This document shows positions 45,441-52,859 of a DNA stretch of 64,000 nt, in pieces; the first letter of the stretch is position 1; each line of letters opens with the position of its first letter. Location of the stretch: the NCBI RefSeq assembly GCF_900169075.1, contig NZ_LT827015.1, positions 2,930,158 to 2,994,157 of the forward strand, read 5' to 3'. The notes below the pieces were generated by a model. That model was not told the origin of the DNA. It ran no database searches and saw nothing but the letters and a program-made list of their open reading frames with translations. Source of the DNA: Chryseobacterium phocaeense (GTDB taxonomy: Bacteria > Bacteroidota > Bacteroidia > Flavobacteriales > Weeksellaceae). The position numbers were made by a program, and so were the translations under genes.

Positions 45441-45476
45441 GTGATGCCAATTATTTAATTTTAAAGATATTTTAAT

Positions 45477-46451
45477 ATGGGAATTTTCGATAAAAGAGTC
45501 AGTTACAAGCCATTTGAATACCCTGAGGTTCTTCAGTTTGTAGAAGCGATCAACAAATCGTTCTGGGTACACTCGGAAGTGGATTTTACTGCAGATGTTC
45601 AGGATTTTCATTCGCAGCTGGAACCACACGAAAAACATGCTGTGAAAAACGCACTTTTAGCGATTGCACAGATCGAGGTGTCCGTAAAGACATTCTGGGG
45701 AAACCTATACAACCACCTGCCAAAACCTGAACTTAACGGGCTTGGAGCTACTTTTGCAGAATGTGAATTCCGCCACTCGGAAGCTTATTCCCGACTGTTA
45801 GAGGTTTTAGGATATAATGAAGAATTTAATCACGTTGTAGAAATTCCTGCCGTGAAAAAGAGAATTGACTTCCTGTCAAATGTTCTGAAGCACGCCAATT
45901 CCACTACGCCAAAGGAATACGTTTCTTCTCTTTTATTGTTCAGCATCCTGATTGAAAACGTATCACTTTTCTCACAGTTTGCCATCATCCTTTCCTTCAC
46001 CAGATTCAAAGGATTTATGAAAAATGTTTCCAATATCATCGCCTGGACTTCCGTAGATGAACAGATCCACGCCAATGCAGGAATCTACCTGATCAACAAA
46101 ATCCGTGAAGAACAGCCTGGCCTCCTGAGCGATTCTGATATTGAAGACATCTATACTTTGGTAGATCAGTCTATTGAACTGGAGGGTGAAATCCTTGACT
46201 GGATCTTCGAACTTGGAGAATTAAGCGTTTTCTCAAAAGAAGACCTTCTGAACTTCATGAAATACCGTGTAGACGACAGCTTAAAGAAAATCAATATGGA
46301 AACCCGCTACAATGTTTCTCCTGAACAATACCGCCCGATGGTATGGTTCGAAGAAGAAGTGTTCGCGAACTCCATGGATGATTTCTTCGCTAAAAGACCG
46401 GTAGATTATACGAAGCACGACAAGAGTATTACAGCGAACGATTTGTTTTAA
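45477..46451 (+). CDS. nrdB: Ribonucleoside-diphosphate reductase, beta subunit
   Basis: The 324-residue ferritin-like protein carries the class I cofactor ligands: Glu67, then Glu97-x-x-His100 with the radical Tyr104 four residues on (CEFRHSEAYSRLL), later a Glu in SILIENVSLF and the Glu-x-x-His pair in SVDEQIHAN. With NrdA it reduces ribonucleotides to deoxyribonucleotides. The Tyr suggests a tyrosyl-radical type. Its stop codon shares a base with the start of the next small gene, and nrdA follows two genes later. Confidence 0.95.
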   Translation: MGIFDKRVSYKPFEYPEVLQFVEAINKSFWVHSEVDFTADVQDFHSQLEPHEKHAVKNALLAIAQIEVSVKTFWGNLYNHLPKPELNGLGATFAECEFRHSEAYSRLLEVLGYNEEFNHVVEIPAVKKRIDFLSNVLKHANSTTPKEYVSSLLLFSILIENVSLFSQFAIILSFTRFKGFMKNVSNIIAWTSVDEQIHANAGIYLINKIREEQPGLLSDSDIEDIYTLVDQSIELEGEILDWIFELGELSVFSKEDLLNFMKYRVDDSLKKINMETRYNVSPEQYRPMVWFEEEVFANSMDDFFAKRPVDYTKHDKSITANDLF

Positions 46452-46939
46452 TGGAAACAGACATGGAAGTTAATTTTAAAAAAATCAGAAAGGGTTATGA
46501 ACAGGATTTTCATAATTCTTCAATGAATGGTTCGAAAAAACTTTCATTTCAGCATGAAGATTGGATTAGCGTTTTAGATAAACCTCAAAGGGATGTATTT
46601 TCAGAAATAAAAAGTGTTGGAGTCTGGTTATTTCCTTTCTACCCAATTGGAAATAGCTTTATAAACTTCGGAAACCCTTTCTCAAGAATTGGAATAGAAA
46701 TCATCTATAAAAATTATAAAAAAGAGAAGGAAATCAGGATACAAGAATTTGAAAAAAAAGGCTGGGAAGTCCATAAAATTGACTCAATTCATGATACGCT
46801 AAGCATCGAAGATCTTTATAGGAAAAAATATAATGGTTTTTTAGAAGACTTAGATGAAGAAGATTATTTAAATTTTTTAATTGAAAACAAGAATACTAAT
46901 CTTGACTGTTTACTTCATTATCTAAAAGATCGTACATAA
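46451..46939 (+). CDS. Small unknown protein with a possible PD-(D/E)xK nuclease-like core, inside the nrd operon
   Basis: The 162-residue protein starts on the last base of the nrdB stop (TAATG). I do not recognise a named family. Residues 60-111 read as strand-strand-helix-strand: hydrophobic LFPFYPIGNSFINFG, then IGIEIIYKNYK, then a charged helix with Arg96 and GWEVHKI. That order resembles Vsr/DUF559-type endonuclease cores (yxxDF, aIEiDG, R..L..GwxV), but the first acid is Asn72 here, so it may be inactive or only superficially similar. A Glu/Asp-rich helical tail follows. An alternative start is the ATG at residue 5. Confidence 0.5.
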   Translation: METDMEVNFKKIRKGYEQDFHNSSMNGSKKLSFQHEDWISVLDKPQRDVFSEIKSVGVWLFPFYPIGNSFINFGNPFSRIGIEIIYKNYKKEKEIRIQEFEKKGWEVHKIDSIHDTLSIEDLYRKKYNGFLEDLDEEDYLNFLIENKNTNLDCLLHYLKDRT

Positions 46940-46948
46940 AATATAAAT

Positions 46949-47236
46949 ATGATTAATGTAATTGTAACCTACACCGTAAAACCCGAATACGTTTCAGAAA
47001 ACAAAACCCATATCCAAACGTTTCTGGATGATTTTAAAAACCTTGATCAGGAAACATTTGAATATAAGGTGTATCTGAAGGAAGACGGCGTTACCTTTTT
47101 ACATTATTCAAATTACATCAACGAAGAGGTTCAGCATGAGGTTTTAAATGTACCGTCTTTTAAAGAATTTCAACGGCTAAGAGACGAAAGCGGGCTGAAC
47201 GGCACGCACAAAGTGGAAATATTACAATCAATATAA
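46949..47236 (+). CDS. Dimeric alpha/beta-barrel (antibiotic-biosynthesis-monooxygenase-like) protein
   Basis: This 95-residue protein starts MINVIVTYTVKPEYVSENK and contains YKVYLKEDGVTFLHYSNY followed by EVLNVPSFKEFQRLRDES, the beta-alpha-beta ferredoxin-like repeat of ABM-type small proteins. These bind small aromatic molecules or act as enzymes; the substrate here is unknown. It lies between the unknown gene (9 bp) and nrdA (56 bp), so it is in the nrd transcript. Confidence 0.72.
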   Translation: MINVIVTYTVKPEYVSENKTHIQTFLDDFKNLDQETFEYKVYLKEDGVTFLHYSNYINEEVQHEVLNVPSFKEFQRLRDESGLNGTHKVEILQSI

Positions 47237-47245
47237 AAGCAACAA

Positions 47246-47276
47246 AATTCCGGAGTATAAACACAGCTCCGGAATT
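47246..47276 (+). repeat. Strong hairpin just before nrdA
   Basis: A perfect 10-bp stem, AATTCCGGAG (47246-47255) with CTCCGGAATT (47267-47276), with an 11-base loop, ends 16 bases before the nrdA ATG. No T-run follows, so it looks like an mRNA processing or translation-control element rather than a terminator. Confidence 0.55.
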
Positions 47277-47292
47277 CGAAAATATAACATCT

Positions 47293-48951
47293 ATGGAAGA
47301 GCAAAATTCAAATATATGGTGGCTCAATGAAGAGTCTGAGCAGATGCTGAACAGAGGCTACCTGCTGAAAGGGGAAACTGTAGACGGAGCCATCGACAGG
47401 ATTACTACCGCCGCAGCAAAAAAATTATACAAGCCGGAATTACAGCCCGCTTTCAAAGAAATGATCACCAAAGGATGGATCAGTTTCTCATCTCCTGTAT
47501 GGGCTAATATGGGAACCCAAAGAGGTCTTCCTATTTCCTGTTTCAACGTACACATCCCGGACAGCATTGAAGGAATTACCCACAAAATGGGTGAAGTGAT
47601 TATGCAGACGAAGATCGGTGGCGGAACATCAGGATATTTCGGAGAACTTAGAAACAGGGGAACAGCCGTAACCGATAACGGAAAATCTTCAGGAGCGGTT
47701 TCGTTCATGAAATTATTCGATACGGCTATGGATGTAGTTTCTCAGGGGGGAGTAAGAAGAGGTGCTTTTGCTGCTTATTTGGATATTGACCATGGTGATA
47801 TCGAAGAATTCCTATCTATTAAAGATATCGGAAGCCCGATCCAGAACCTGTTTACCGGAATCTGCGTTCCTGATTACTGGATGCAGGATATGATTGATGG
47901 GGATATGGACAAACGTAAGATCTGGGCCAGAGTGCTTGAAAGCCGCCAGCAGAAAGGTCTTCCTTATATTTTCTTTACCGACAATGTAAACAGAAACAAG
48001 CCTCAGGTGTACAAAGACCTTGGAATGCCTGTCAATGCGAGTAACCTTTGCTCCGAGATCATGCTTCCTTCCACAAGAGAAGAATCTTTTATCTGCTGTC
48101 TGTCTTCCATGAACCTGGAATTATATGACGAATGGAAAGATACTGACGCTGTAAAACTGGCCGTTTACTTTCTGGATGCCGTTTTAACGGAATTCATAGA
48201 AAAAACTGAAGGAAATTACTACCTGCAGGGAGCCAGAAACTTCGCTTTGCGTCACAGAGCGCTTGGACTGGGAGTTTTAGGATACCATTCTTATTTACAG
48301 AAAAATATGATTCCATTTGAAAGCTTTGAAGCAACCCAGTTCAATGCAAGAGCTTTCAGACACATCAAAGAACAGGCAGAAACCGCTTCAAGAGAGCTTG
48401 CCAATATCTATGGAGAGCCGGAATTACTAAAAGGGTATGGACTGAGAAATACCACAACCATGGCGATTGCTCCTACCACTTCAAGTTCTGCCATCTTAGG
48501 ACAGACTTCTCCGGGAATTGAGCCGTTTGCGTCCAACTATTATAAAGCCGGTCTTGCTAAAGGAAACTTTATGCGTAAGAACAAATACCTGGCTAAATTA
48601 CTGGAAGAAAAAGGCCTTGATAACGAGGAAACCTGGAGAACAATTATGCTGAACCACGGTTCCGTACAGCACCTGAAAGAGCTTACAGACGAGGAGAAAG
48701 CAGTATTCAAAACATTTAAAGAGATTTCTCCAATGGAAATTATCTCTCAGGCGGCTCAGAGACAGCAATACATTGATCAGGCTCAGTCGCTGAACTTACA
48801 GATTCCTTCTACGATGCCTGTGAAAGATGTGAACTATCTTTATATTGAAGCATGGAAAAAAGGAGTAAAAACCCTTTACTACCAAAGAAGTTCTTCCGTT
48901 TCCAAAGAAATGATGGTCAACTTTGTGACATGCTCTGCTTGCGAGGCGTAG
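47293..48951 (+). CDS. nrdA: Ribonucleoside-diphosphate reductase, alpha subunit
   Basis: The 552-residue protein has the catalytic parts of class I NrdA: Cys83 in LPISCFNVH, the Asn-x-Cys-x-Glu radical set in NLCSEIMLP, the second active-site Cys in ICCLSSMNLE, the Tyr pair in KTLYYQRSSS and the C-terminal CSAC thiol pair. At 552 residues it is shorter than the roughly 760 of E. coli because the N-terminal ATP-cone is absent; the protein opens directly with IWWLNEESEQML. Overall activity regulation by dATP through a cone is therefore not expected. Confidence 0.95.
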   Translation: MEEQNSNIWWLNEESEQMLNRGYLLKGETVDGAIDRITTAAAKKLYKPELQPAFKEMITKGWISFSSPVWANMGTQRGLPISCFNVHIPDSIEGITHKMGEVIMQTKIGGGTSGYFGELRNRGTAVTDNGKSSGAVSFMKLFDTAMDVVSQGGVRRGAFAAYLDIDHGDIEEFLSIKDIGSPIQNLFTGICVPDYWMQDMIDGDMDKRKIWARVLESRQQKGLPYIFFTDNVNRNKPQVYKDLGMPVNASNLCSEIMLPSTREESFICCLSSMNLELYDEWKDTDAVKLAVYFLDAVLTEFIEKTEGNYYLQGARNFALRHRALGLGVLGYHSYLQKNMIPFESFEATQFNARAFRHIKEQAETASRELANIYGEPELLKGYGLRNTTTMAIAPTTSSSAILGQTSPGIEPFASNYYKAGLAKGNFMRKNKYLAKLLEEKGLDNEETWRTIMLNHGSVQHLKELTDEEKAVFKTFKEISPMEIISQAAQRQQYIDQAQSLNLQIPSTMPVKDVNYLYIEAWKKGVKTLYYQRSSSVSKEMMVNFVTCSACEA

Positions 48952-48985
48952 AATCCGCTAATAATAAACTCAGTATAGTACCACA

Positions 48986-49013
48986 AAACACGCTTTTTAA
49001 GCGTGTTTTTTTT
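48986..49013 (+). terminator. Rho-independent terminator after nrdA
   Basis: AAACACGCTT pairs with AAGCGTGTTT (48986-49008), with a short loop, followed by a run of Ts. It closes the nrd operon. Confidence 0.85.
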
Positions 49014-49110
49014 GTTAAAAAAAAATTTTAATAAAATTTTAATCTGCCGTTTACAAAAATCATTATTCAGCCAAACACCATCAATACAGAAAATATGAAT
49101 TCCTTATTCT

Positions 49111-49122
49111 CTAAACAGTGAA
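49111..49122 (+). promoter_or_regulatory. 12-bp motif upstream of the tail-collar operon (copy 1)
   Basis: CTAAACAGTGAA lies 52 bases upstream of the -10 box at 49175. The same 12-mer occurs at 51891-51902 before the next unit at nearly the same distance, which suggests a shared regulator site. Confidence 0.5.
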
Positions 49123-49174
49123 AATAAAACCCTATATCATTGATTATCAGGCAATATTATAAATTAAAATTCAA

Positions 49175-49182
49175 TATATTTG
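49175..49182 (+). promoter_or_regulatory. -10 box of the tail-collar operon
   Basis: TATATTTG fits TAnnTTTG. It lies inside a longer reading frame that would start at 49140, which argues for translation starting at the ATG at 49209. Confidence 0.55.
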
Positions 49183-49208
49183 TAAAAAATTATTTCAAAC
49201 TTCACTTT

Positions 49209-50027
49209 ATGAGAAAAATATTAGGCGGTAATATATTGCTTATATTGCTGTTATATCCTACTCTAAGCACAAATGCACAGGTTAAAATCTCAAATTCATC
49301 AGGCGCTGTTAATATGGAAAGTGTTCTGCATCTTGAAAGTGCAGCAAACAATAAAGGTTTTCTGCTGACAAGAGTGGCCCTGCAGGCGACGAACAACGCA
49401 GCACCGATGACTTCCCACACTGCGGGAATGATTGTGTTCAACATCGCTACGGCCGGAACTTCTCCCAACAATGTAACCCCTGGGCTATATTACAACGACG
49501 GAACCCGATGGATTAAAATGACCACCAAAACTCCGCAGACCGGAGATATTAAAAACGGATTCCAAAGTGCTGATCATAATGGCTGGTATCTTCTGAACGG
49601 AAGAGCTGTAACCACATTAGCAGCAAACCCACGGGCCAGAGCTGCTGCATTAGGCTTCAGTACCAATCTTCCAGATGCTTCAGACCGGTATTTAAAGAAC
49701 ACCAACGGACCGGACAGCCCCGGTACTGCTGCAGGAGTGAATTCTTTCACACTCAGCCAGGCCAATCTTCCGAATTTCACATTTTCAGGAACAACAAATA
49801 CGACAGGAAACCATTCCCATACGTATACGGATAACCCAACAACGGTGGCATCTGTAGTTAGTGGAAATAATAACCCTATTTCCAATACAGCAAGCATCGA
49901 CACGAATACCGAAAACTCAGGAGCCCATACACATACCCTGTCTTTTTCTCTGGGAGGAAGCAGCCAGCCTGTCAACCTTGTTCCGAACAACATTATCACT
50001 AACGTATTCATTTATTTAGGAAGCTGA
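49209..50027 (+). CDS. Exported phage-tail-collar-like protein, paralogue 1
   Basis: The 272-residue protein starts at 49209 with MRKILGGNILLILLLYPTLSTNAQ, a Sec signal. An upstream ATG at 49140 would put a charged extension before it and lie ahead of the -10 box. Residues 25-110 form the flavobacterial head (SVLHLESAANNKGFLLTRVAL, PGLYYNDGTRWIKM). Residues 115-190 match tail-collar sequences (GDIKNG, DHNGWYLLNGRAV, LPDASDRYLK), and a His-rich repeat (GNHSHTY, GAHTHTLSF) and VFIYLG close it. I see no T9SS sorting domain. In phage fibres this architecture trimerises and binds receptors; a surface adhesin or tip-like protein is plausible here. Confidence 0.72.
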   Translation: MRKILGGNILLILLLYPTLSTNAQVKISNSSGAVNMESVLHLESAANNKGFLLTRVALQATNNAAPMTSHTAGMIVFNIATAGTSPNNVTPGLYYNDGTRWIKMTTKTPQTGDIKNGFQSADHNGWYLLNGRAVTTLAANPRARAAALGFSTNLPDASDRYLKNTNGPDSPGTAAGVNSFTLSQANLPNFTFSGTTNTTGNHSHTYTDNPTTVASVVSGNNNPISNTASIDTNTENSGAHTHTLSFSLGGSSQPVNLVPNNIITNVFIYLGS

Positions 50028-50029
50028 TT

Positions 50030-50833
50030 ATGAAGAAAAATTATGTAAACACATTGATCGGAATTTTATTTTTTTCGATTGTAAGGTCTCAGGTTGGTAT
50101 AGGGACTCCAAATCCATCCAATTCTGCAGTGCTAGAACTAAACAGCAGTAATAAAGGATTTCTAATGAATACCATTTCATTGACCTCCACGCAGTCTGCA
50201 AGCCCGCTTACCGCCCACACGGAAGGTATATGGGTATACAACACCGCTACAGCCGGAACAGCACCTAATAATGTCATTCCCGGCCTCTATTACAATGACG
50301 GAACCAAATGGGTCCTGATGTCCATCAACACAAATATTCCAAAGATCGGAGACATCAAATCAAGTATGGTCAGTACTGATCACGAAGGATGGTATCTGAT
50401 GAACGGAAGAAATACATCCACTCTGCCAGCTTTGGCACAAACGAACGCATCCACACTAGGTTTTTCAACTGCATTGCCCAATACAGCTGACAGGATCTTA
50501 AAAGGGAAAAATACATCCGAAGCAGTAGCTGCAACCGGAGGAACCAACTCATACACCCTTTCCCAGGCCAATCTTCCGAATCTTACATTCACCGGCAATA
50601 CCAGCACAAACGGAGCCCACACGCACAGCTATACCAACAGGGGAGTTAATTACTGGAATTTTAATGCGGGAAGTCTTTCTGCTACAAGAACCATTAACAC
50701 AGAAACCAGAACAACCGGTACCGCCGGAAACCACAACCATACTTTTTCCGTAGCCAGCGGAGGAAGCAGTACGCCTATTGCCCAGTACCCTAAACATATG
50801 GTGGTGCAGTATTTCATCTATTTAGGAAAATAA
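50030..50833 (+). CDS. Exported phage-tail-collar-like protein, paralogue 2
   Basis: The 267-residue protein has a signal MKKNYVNTLIGILFFSIVRS, then VGIGTPNPSNSAVLELNSSNKGFLMNTISL, a typical VGIG/VGIN head. The collar part has GDIKSS, DHEGWYLMNGRN, LPNTADRILK, the repeat AHTHSYTNRG and a second NHNHTFSVASGG, and ends QYFIYLGK. It is clearly homologous to the genes on each side, starts 2 bp after the first and ends 10 bp before the third. The middle variable loop (residues 205-230) differs most, as expected for a receptor-binding or phase-variable surface. Confidence 0.72.
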   Translation: MKKNYVNTLIGILFFSIVRSQVGIGTPNPSNSAVLELNSSNKGFLMNTISLTSTQSASPLTAHTEGIWVYNTATAGTAPNNVIPGLYYNDGTKWVLMSINTNIPKIGDIKSSMVSTDHEGWYLMNGRNTSTLPALAQTNASTLGFSTALPNTADRILKGKNTSEAVAATGGTNSYTLSQANLPNLTFTGNTSTNGAHTHSYTNRGVNYWNFNAGSLSATRTINTETRTTGTAGNHNHTFSVASGGSSTPIAQYPKHMVVQYFIYLGK

Positions 50834-50843
50834 AAACAACAAA

Positions 50844-51662
50844 ATGAAAAAAATCAATTATATCATATTGCTGCTTGCTGCTTTCAATGGTTTGAATGCA
50901 CAGGTTCTTATTACAGCCGGTACCTCCCCGACTCCTGTACCCAATACGCAGGCCGTTCTGGAATTGTATTCAAAAGATCAAAACAAAGGACTTTTGATGC
51001 CGAAGGTAGCCCTTACCGCCACAAACAATGCAAGCCCGCTTCCCAGCCACATTGCGGGAATGACCGTATACAACACGAACACAACGACTACAGCATTAAC
51101 AGGAGTAACGCCGGGATTTTATTATAATGACGGGACTTCCTGGAGCAGACTGGAAGTACAGCTTCCCAACACGGGTGACATCAAATACAGCAGCACTGCT
51201 CCGGATCATGACGGCTGGTATCTGCTTAACGGAAGAGCCATTTCTACGCTTCCTGCAGCTGTACAGGCCAGAGCTACAGCACTCGGGTTTTCTACAACGT
51301 TGCCTGACAGCACAGACCGATATCTAAAATCCAGATCTGGATCTGAAACCCTGGGAACAACCGGTGGAAGCACAAGCGTAACTCTTGCCCAGGCTAATCT
51401 TCCGAATGTTACCTATAATGCCACCACAGTAAGTGCCGGAAGTCACAACCACACTTATAATGACAGGGCAAGTGGTGTAACAGCCAGTGCAGAAGGGGGA
51501 AGCACCAGAACGGTTGTGGATAACGATTCGAACACTTCTACCACATCCTCTGCAGGAGACCACTCCCATACATTTTCTGTATCTACCGGAGGATCAAATA
51601 CCCCATTGAACCTGCAGCCAAAATACCTTTCGGCTTATATGTTCGTATATCTCGGACAATAA
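50844..51662 (+). CDS. Exported phage-tail-collar-like protein, paralogue 3
   Basis: The 272-residue protein has a signal ending LNAQ, an NTQAVLELYSKDQNKGLLMPKVAL head, GFYYNDGTSWSRL, then GDIKYS, DHDGWYLLNGRAI, LPDSTDRYLK, HNHTYNDRA and HSHTFSVSTGG before MFVYLGQ. Its length equals paralogue 1. The three genes probably arose by tandem duplication and form one transcript that ends at the terminator at 51677-51710. Confidence 0.72.
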   Translation: MKKINYIILLLAAFNGLNAQVLITAGTSPTPVPNTQAVLELYSKDQNKGLLMPKVALTATNNASPLPSHIAGMTVYNTNTTTTALTGVTPGFYYNDGTSWSRLEVQLPNTGDIKYSSTAPDHDGWYLLNGRAISTLPAAVQARATALGFSTTLPDSTDRYLKSRSGSETLGTTGGSTSVTLAQANLPNVTYNATTVSAGSHNHTYNDRASGVTASAEGGSTRTVVDNDSNTSTTSSAGDHSHTFSVSTGGSNTPLNLQPKYLSAYMFVYLGQ

Positions 51663-51676
51663 AACAACATATTCTC

Positions 51677-51710
51677 AAGGCCACAGCTATTTATTGTGGC
51701 CTTGATTTTC
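51677..51710 (+). terminator. Rho-independent terminator after the tail-collar operon
   Basis: CAAGGCCACA (51677-51686) pairs perfectly with TGTGGCCTTG (51696-51705), followed by ATTTT. Confidence 0.8.
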
Positions 51711-51890
51711 AAATTCTACCGGACTTTTTACAGAAAAAATATTGATTCACAAGGTTTAATCATCCAAAAAGATCAAAAAGCACAGGAAAATAAAGGGTAA
51801 AAAAAATTTAACAAATTTTAACATTTAGGCATCAATAATTATTTTTCTCTTAAACGTACGTTATCACGTAGAATACAAAGCATCCACTCC

Positions 51891-51902
51891 CTAAACAGTG
51901 AA
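51891..51902 (+). promoter_or_regulatory. 12-bp motif upstream of the head/lectin unit (copy 2)
   Basis: CTAAACAGTGAA lies 50 bases upstream of the -10 box at 51953, almost the same spacing as the copy at 49111-49122. Confidence 0.5.
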
Positions 51903-51952
51903 TCAAGCGCCTTTGACAGGCATTTTAAGTATAATTTTATCAAATTTTTAAT

Positions 51953-51960
51953 TACATTTG
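51953..51960 (+). promoter_or_regulatory. -10 box of the head/lectin unit
   Basis: TACATTTG fits TAnnTTTG. It would give an unusually long leader of about 315 bases before the ATG at 52281. Confidence 0.45.
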
Positions 51961-52280
51961 TTTGAAATTTACTACATATATTATTTTTTTATTAAAAATA
52001 TAAATTAATAATATTTTTATTTATGGATAATAATTAATAAAAACACAATACATTTAAACAAACACAAAACACGATATTCACTACCAAAAACCCACAAAAC
52101 ACACCTATACAAATCACTGCATGATGAATTTAAACACAATAAAAAATTATATAAGATAATAAGCTATTAAAAATCACTGATTATATTATAAAATAAATAA
52201 AAGACACATATTTAACAATTAATTTTCTGTTGGCAGGAATTTTGTTAATAGAACAAACACACAAAAAAAATTATTTCGAA

Positions 52281-52853
52281 ATGTACAGAATTATTACCTT
52301 AATTTTGGTGATGGCTTTTTGTTCCATTACCGCTCAGGTTGGTATAAACACAACTACACCTGACCAAAGTTCCATTTTAGACATTACAAGTACCTCAAAA
52401 GGAATTCTTTTACCAAGAGTCAGCAATCTTTCATCAGTCACCAATCCGGCTACCGGACTTGTTATTTTTGACACGAACAAGAAATGTATCAGCCAGAATG
52501 TGGGAACACCTGCAGCACCGGACTGGGTATGTCTTTCTCCGTATGTAGCTAAGTTTTTCTACATGCCGAGTGTAGTTTTTGACACAACAACGACTGCAAC
52601 AGGACAGACAAAAGACTTATACACCCTGTATAAAAACCAGTTCTCGAATGTACCGGCAAATGCAAGAAGTGCATCTGCTCCGGCTTCTATTCCATTCTTT
52701 CCGAATGCAACGGACCTGCATTATTATGTAACGGGTTATGATGCTGCTGTTTTCAAAATCAACAGCATCAGCAACACCGGTGTATTGAATTACGATGTGC
52801 TATCTAATGCTACATCAGCGTCATTCATCAACATTGTATTTGTTGTAAAATAA
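52281..52853 (+). CDS. Exported protein with the VGIN head, related to the tail-collar paralogues
   Basis: The 190-residue protein starts at 52281 with MYRIITLILVMAFCSITAQ; a longer frame from 52230 would bury the signal peptide. The head is VGINTTTPDQSSILDITSTSKGILLPRVSNLSS followed by NPATGLVIFDTNKKC, the same type as in the collar proteins. The C-terminal 110 residues are different and have no collar or His-rich repeat. No sorting domain is seen. It is 6 bp from the lectin-like gene, so the two are probably made together. Confidence 0.68.
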   Translation: MYRIITLILVMAFCSITAQVGINTTTPDQSSILDITSTSKGILLPRVSNLSSVTNPATGLVIFDTNKKCISQNVGTPAAPDWVCLSPYVAKFFYMPSVVFDTTTTATGQTKDLYTLYKNQFSNVPANARSASAPASIPFFPNATDLHYYVTGYDAAVFKINSISNTGVLNYDVLSNATSASFINIVFVVK

Positions 52854-52859
52854 GCAGCC

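Larger units (their letters stand above)
45052..45476. other. Divergent intergenic region between the efflux operon and nrdB
   Basis: This 425-base non-coding stretch should hold promoters for both directions. Visible elements are a perfect DnaA box (45432-45440), a one-mismatch DnaA box (45260-45268) and a 12-bp direct repeat (45369-45397). The nearest -10-like sequence for nrdB is GAACTTTG at 45330-45337, a one-mismatch match, so the promoter is not firmly placed. No small gene or tRNA is seen. Confidence 0.5.
51663..52280 (+). other. Long non-coding region with terminator, promoter and A/C-rich leader
   Basis: This 618-base stretch holds the terminator of the collar operon (51677-51710), a copy of the 12-bp motif (51891-51902), a TACATTTG -10 box (51953-51960), and then about 320 bases of AT-rich sequence before the next ATG. 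From about 52030 to 52130 the plus strand is rich in A and C and has few G, so the RNA would be largely unfolded. No open frame is supported. Confidence 0.5.

Noticed and set aside
45052..45476. Replication origin, from DnaA boxes
   Set aside because: There is only one perfect box and one near match, with no dnaA/dnaN neighbourhood or AT-rich 13-mers.
47246..47276. Terminator before nrdA
   Set aside because: The stem has no T-run after it, and nrdA would be cut off from its operon.
47293..48951. nrdA as a truncated pseudogene because it is shorter than the E. coli protein
   Set aside because: All catalytic and radical-transfer residues are present; only the ATP-cone is missing, as in many RNRs.
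49140..49208. Upstream start for the first collar gene
   Set aside because: It would put a charged extension before the signal peptide and begin upstream of the -10 box at 49175.
49209..51662. Prophage tail fibre region
   Set aside because: All three proteins have Sec signals, and no capsid, terminase, integrase or lysis gene is nearby.
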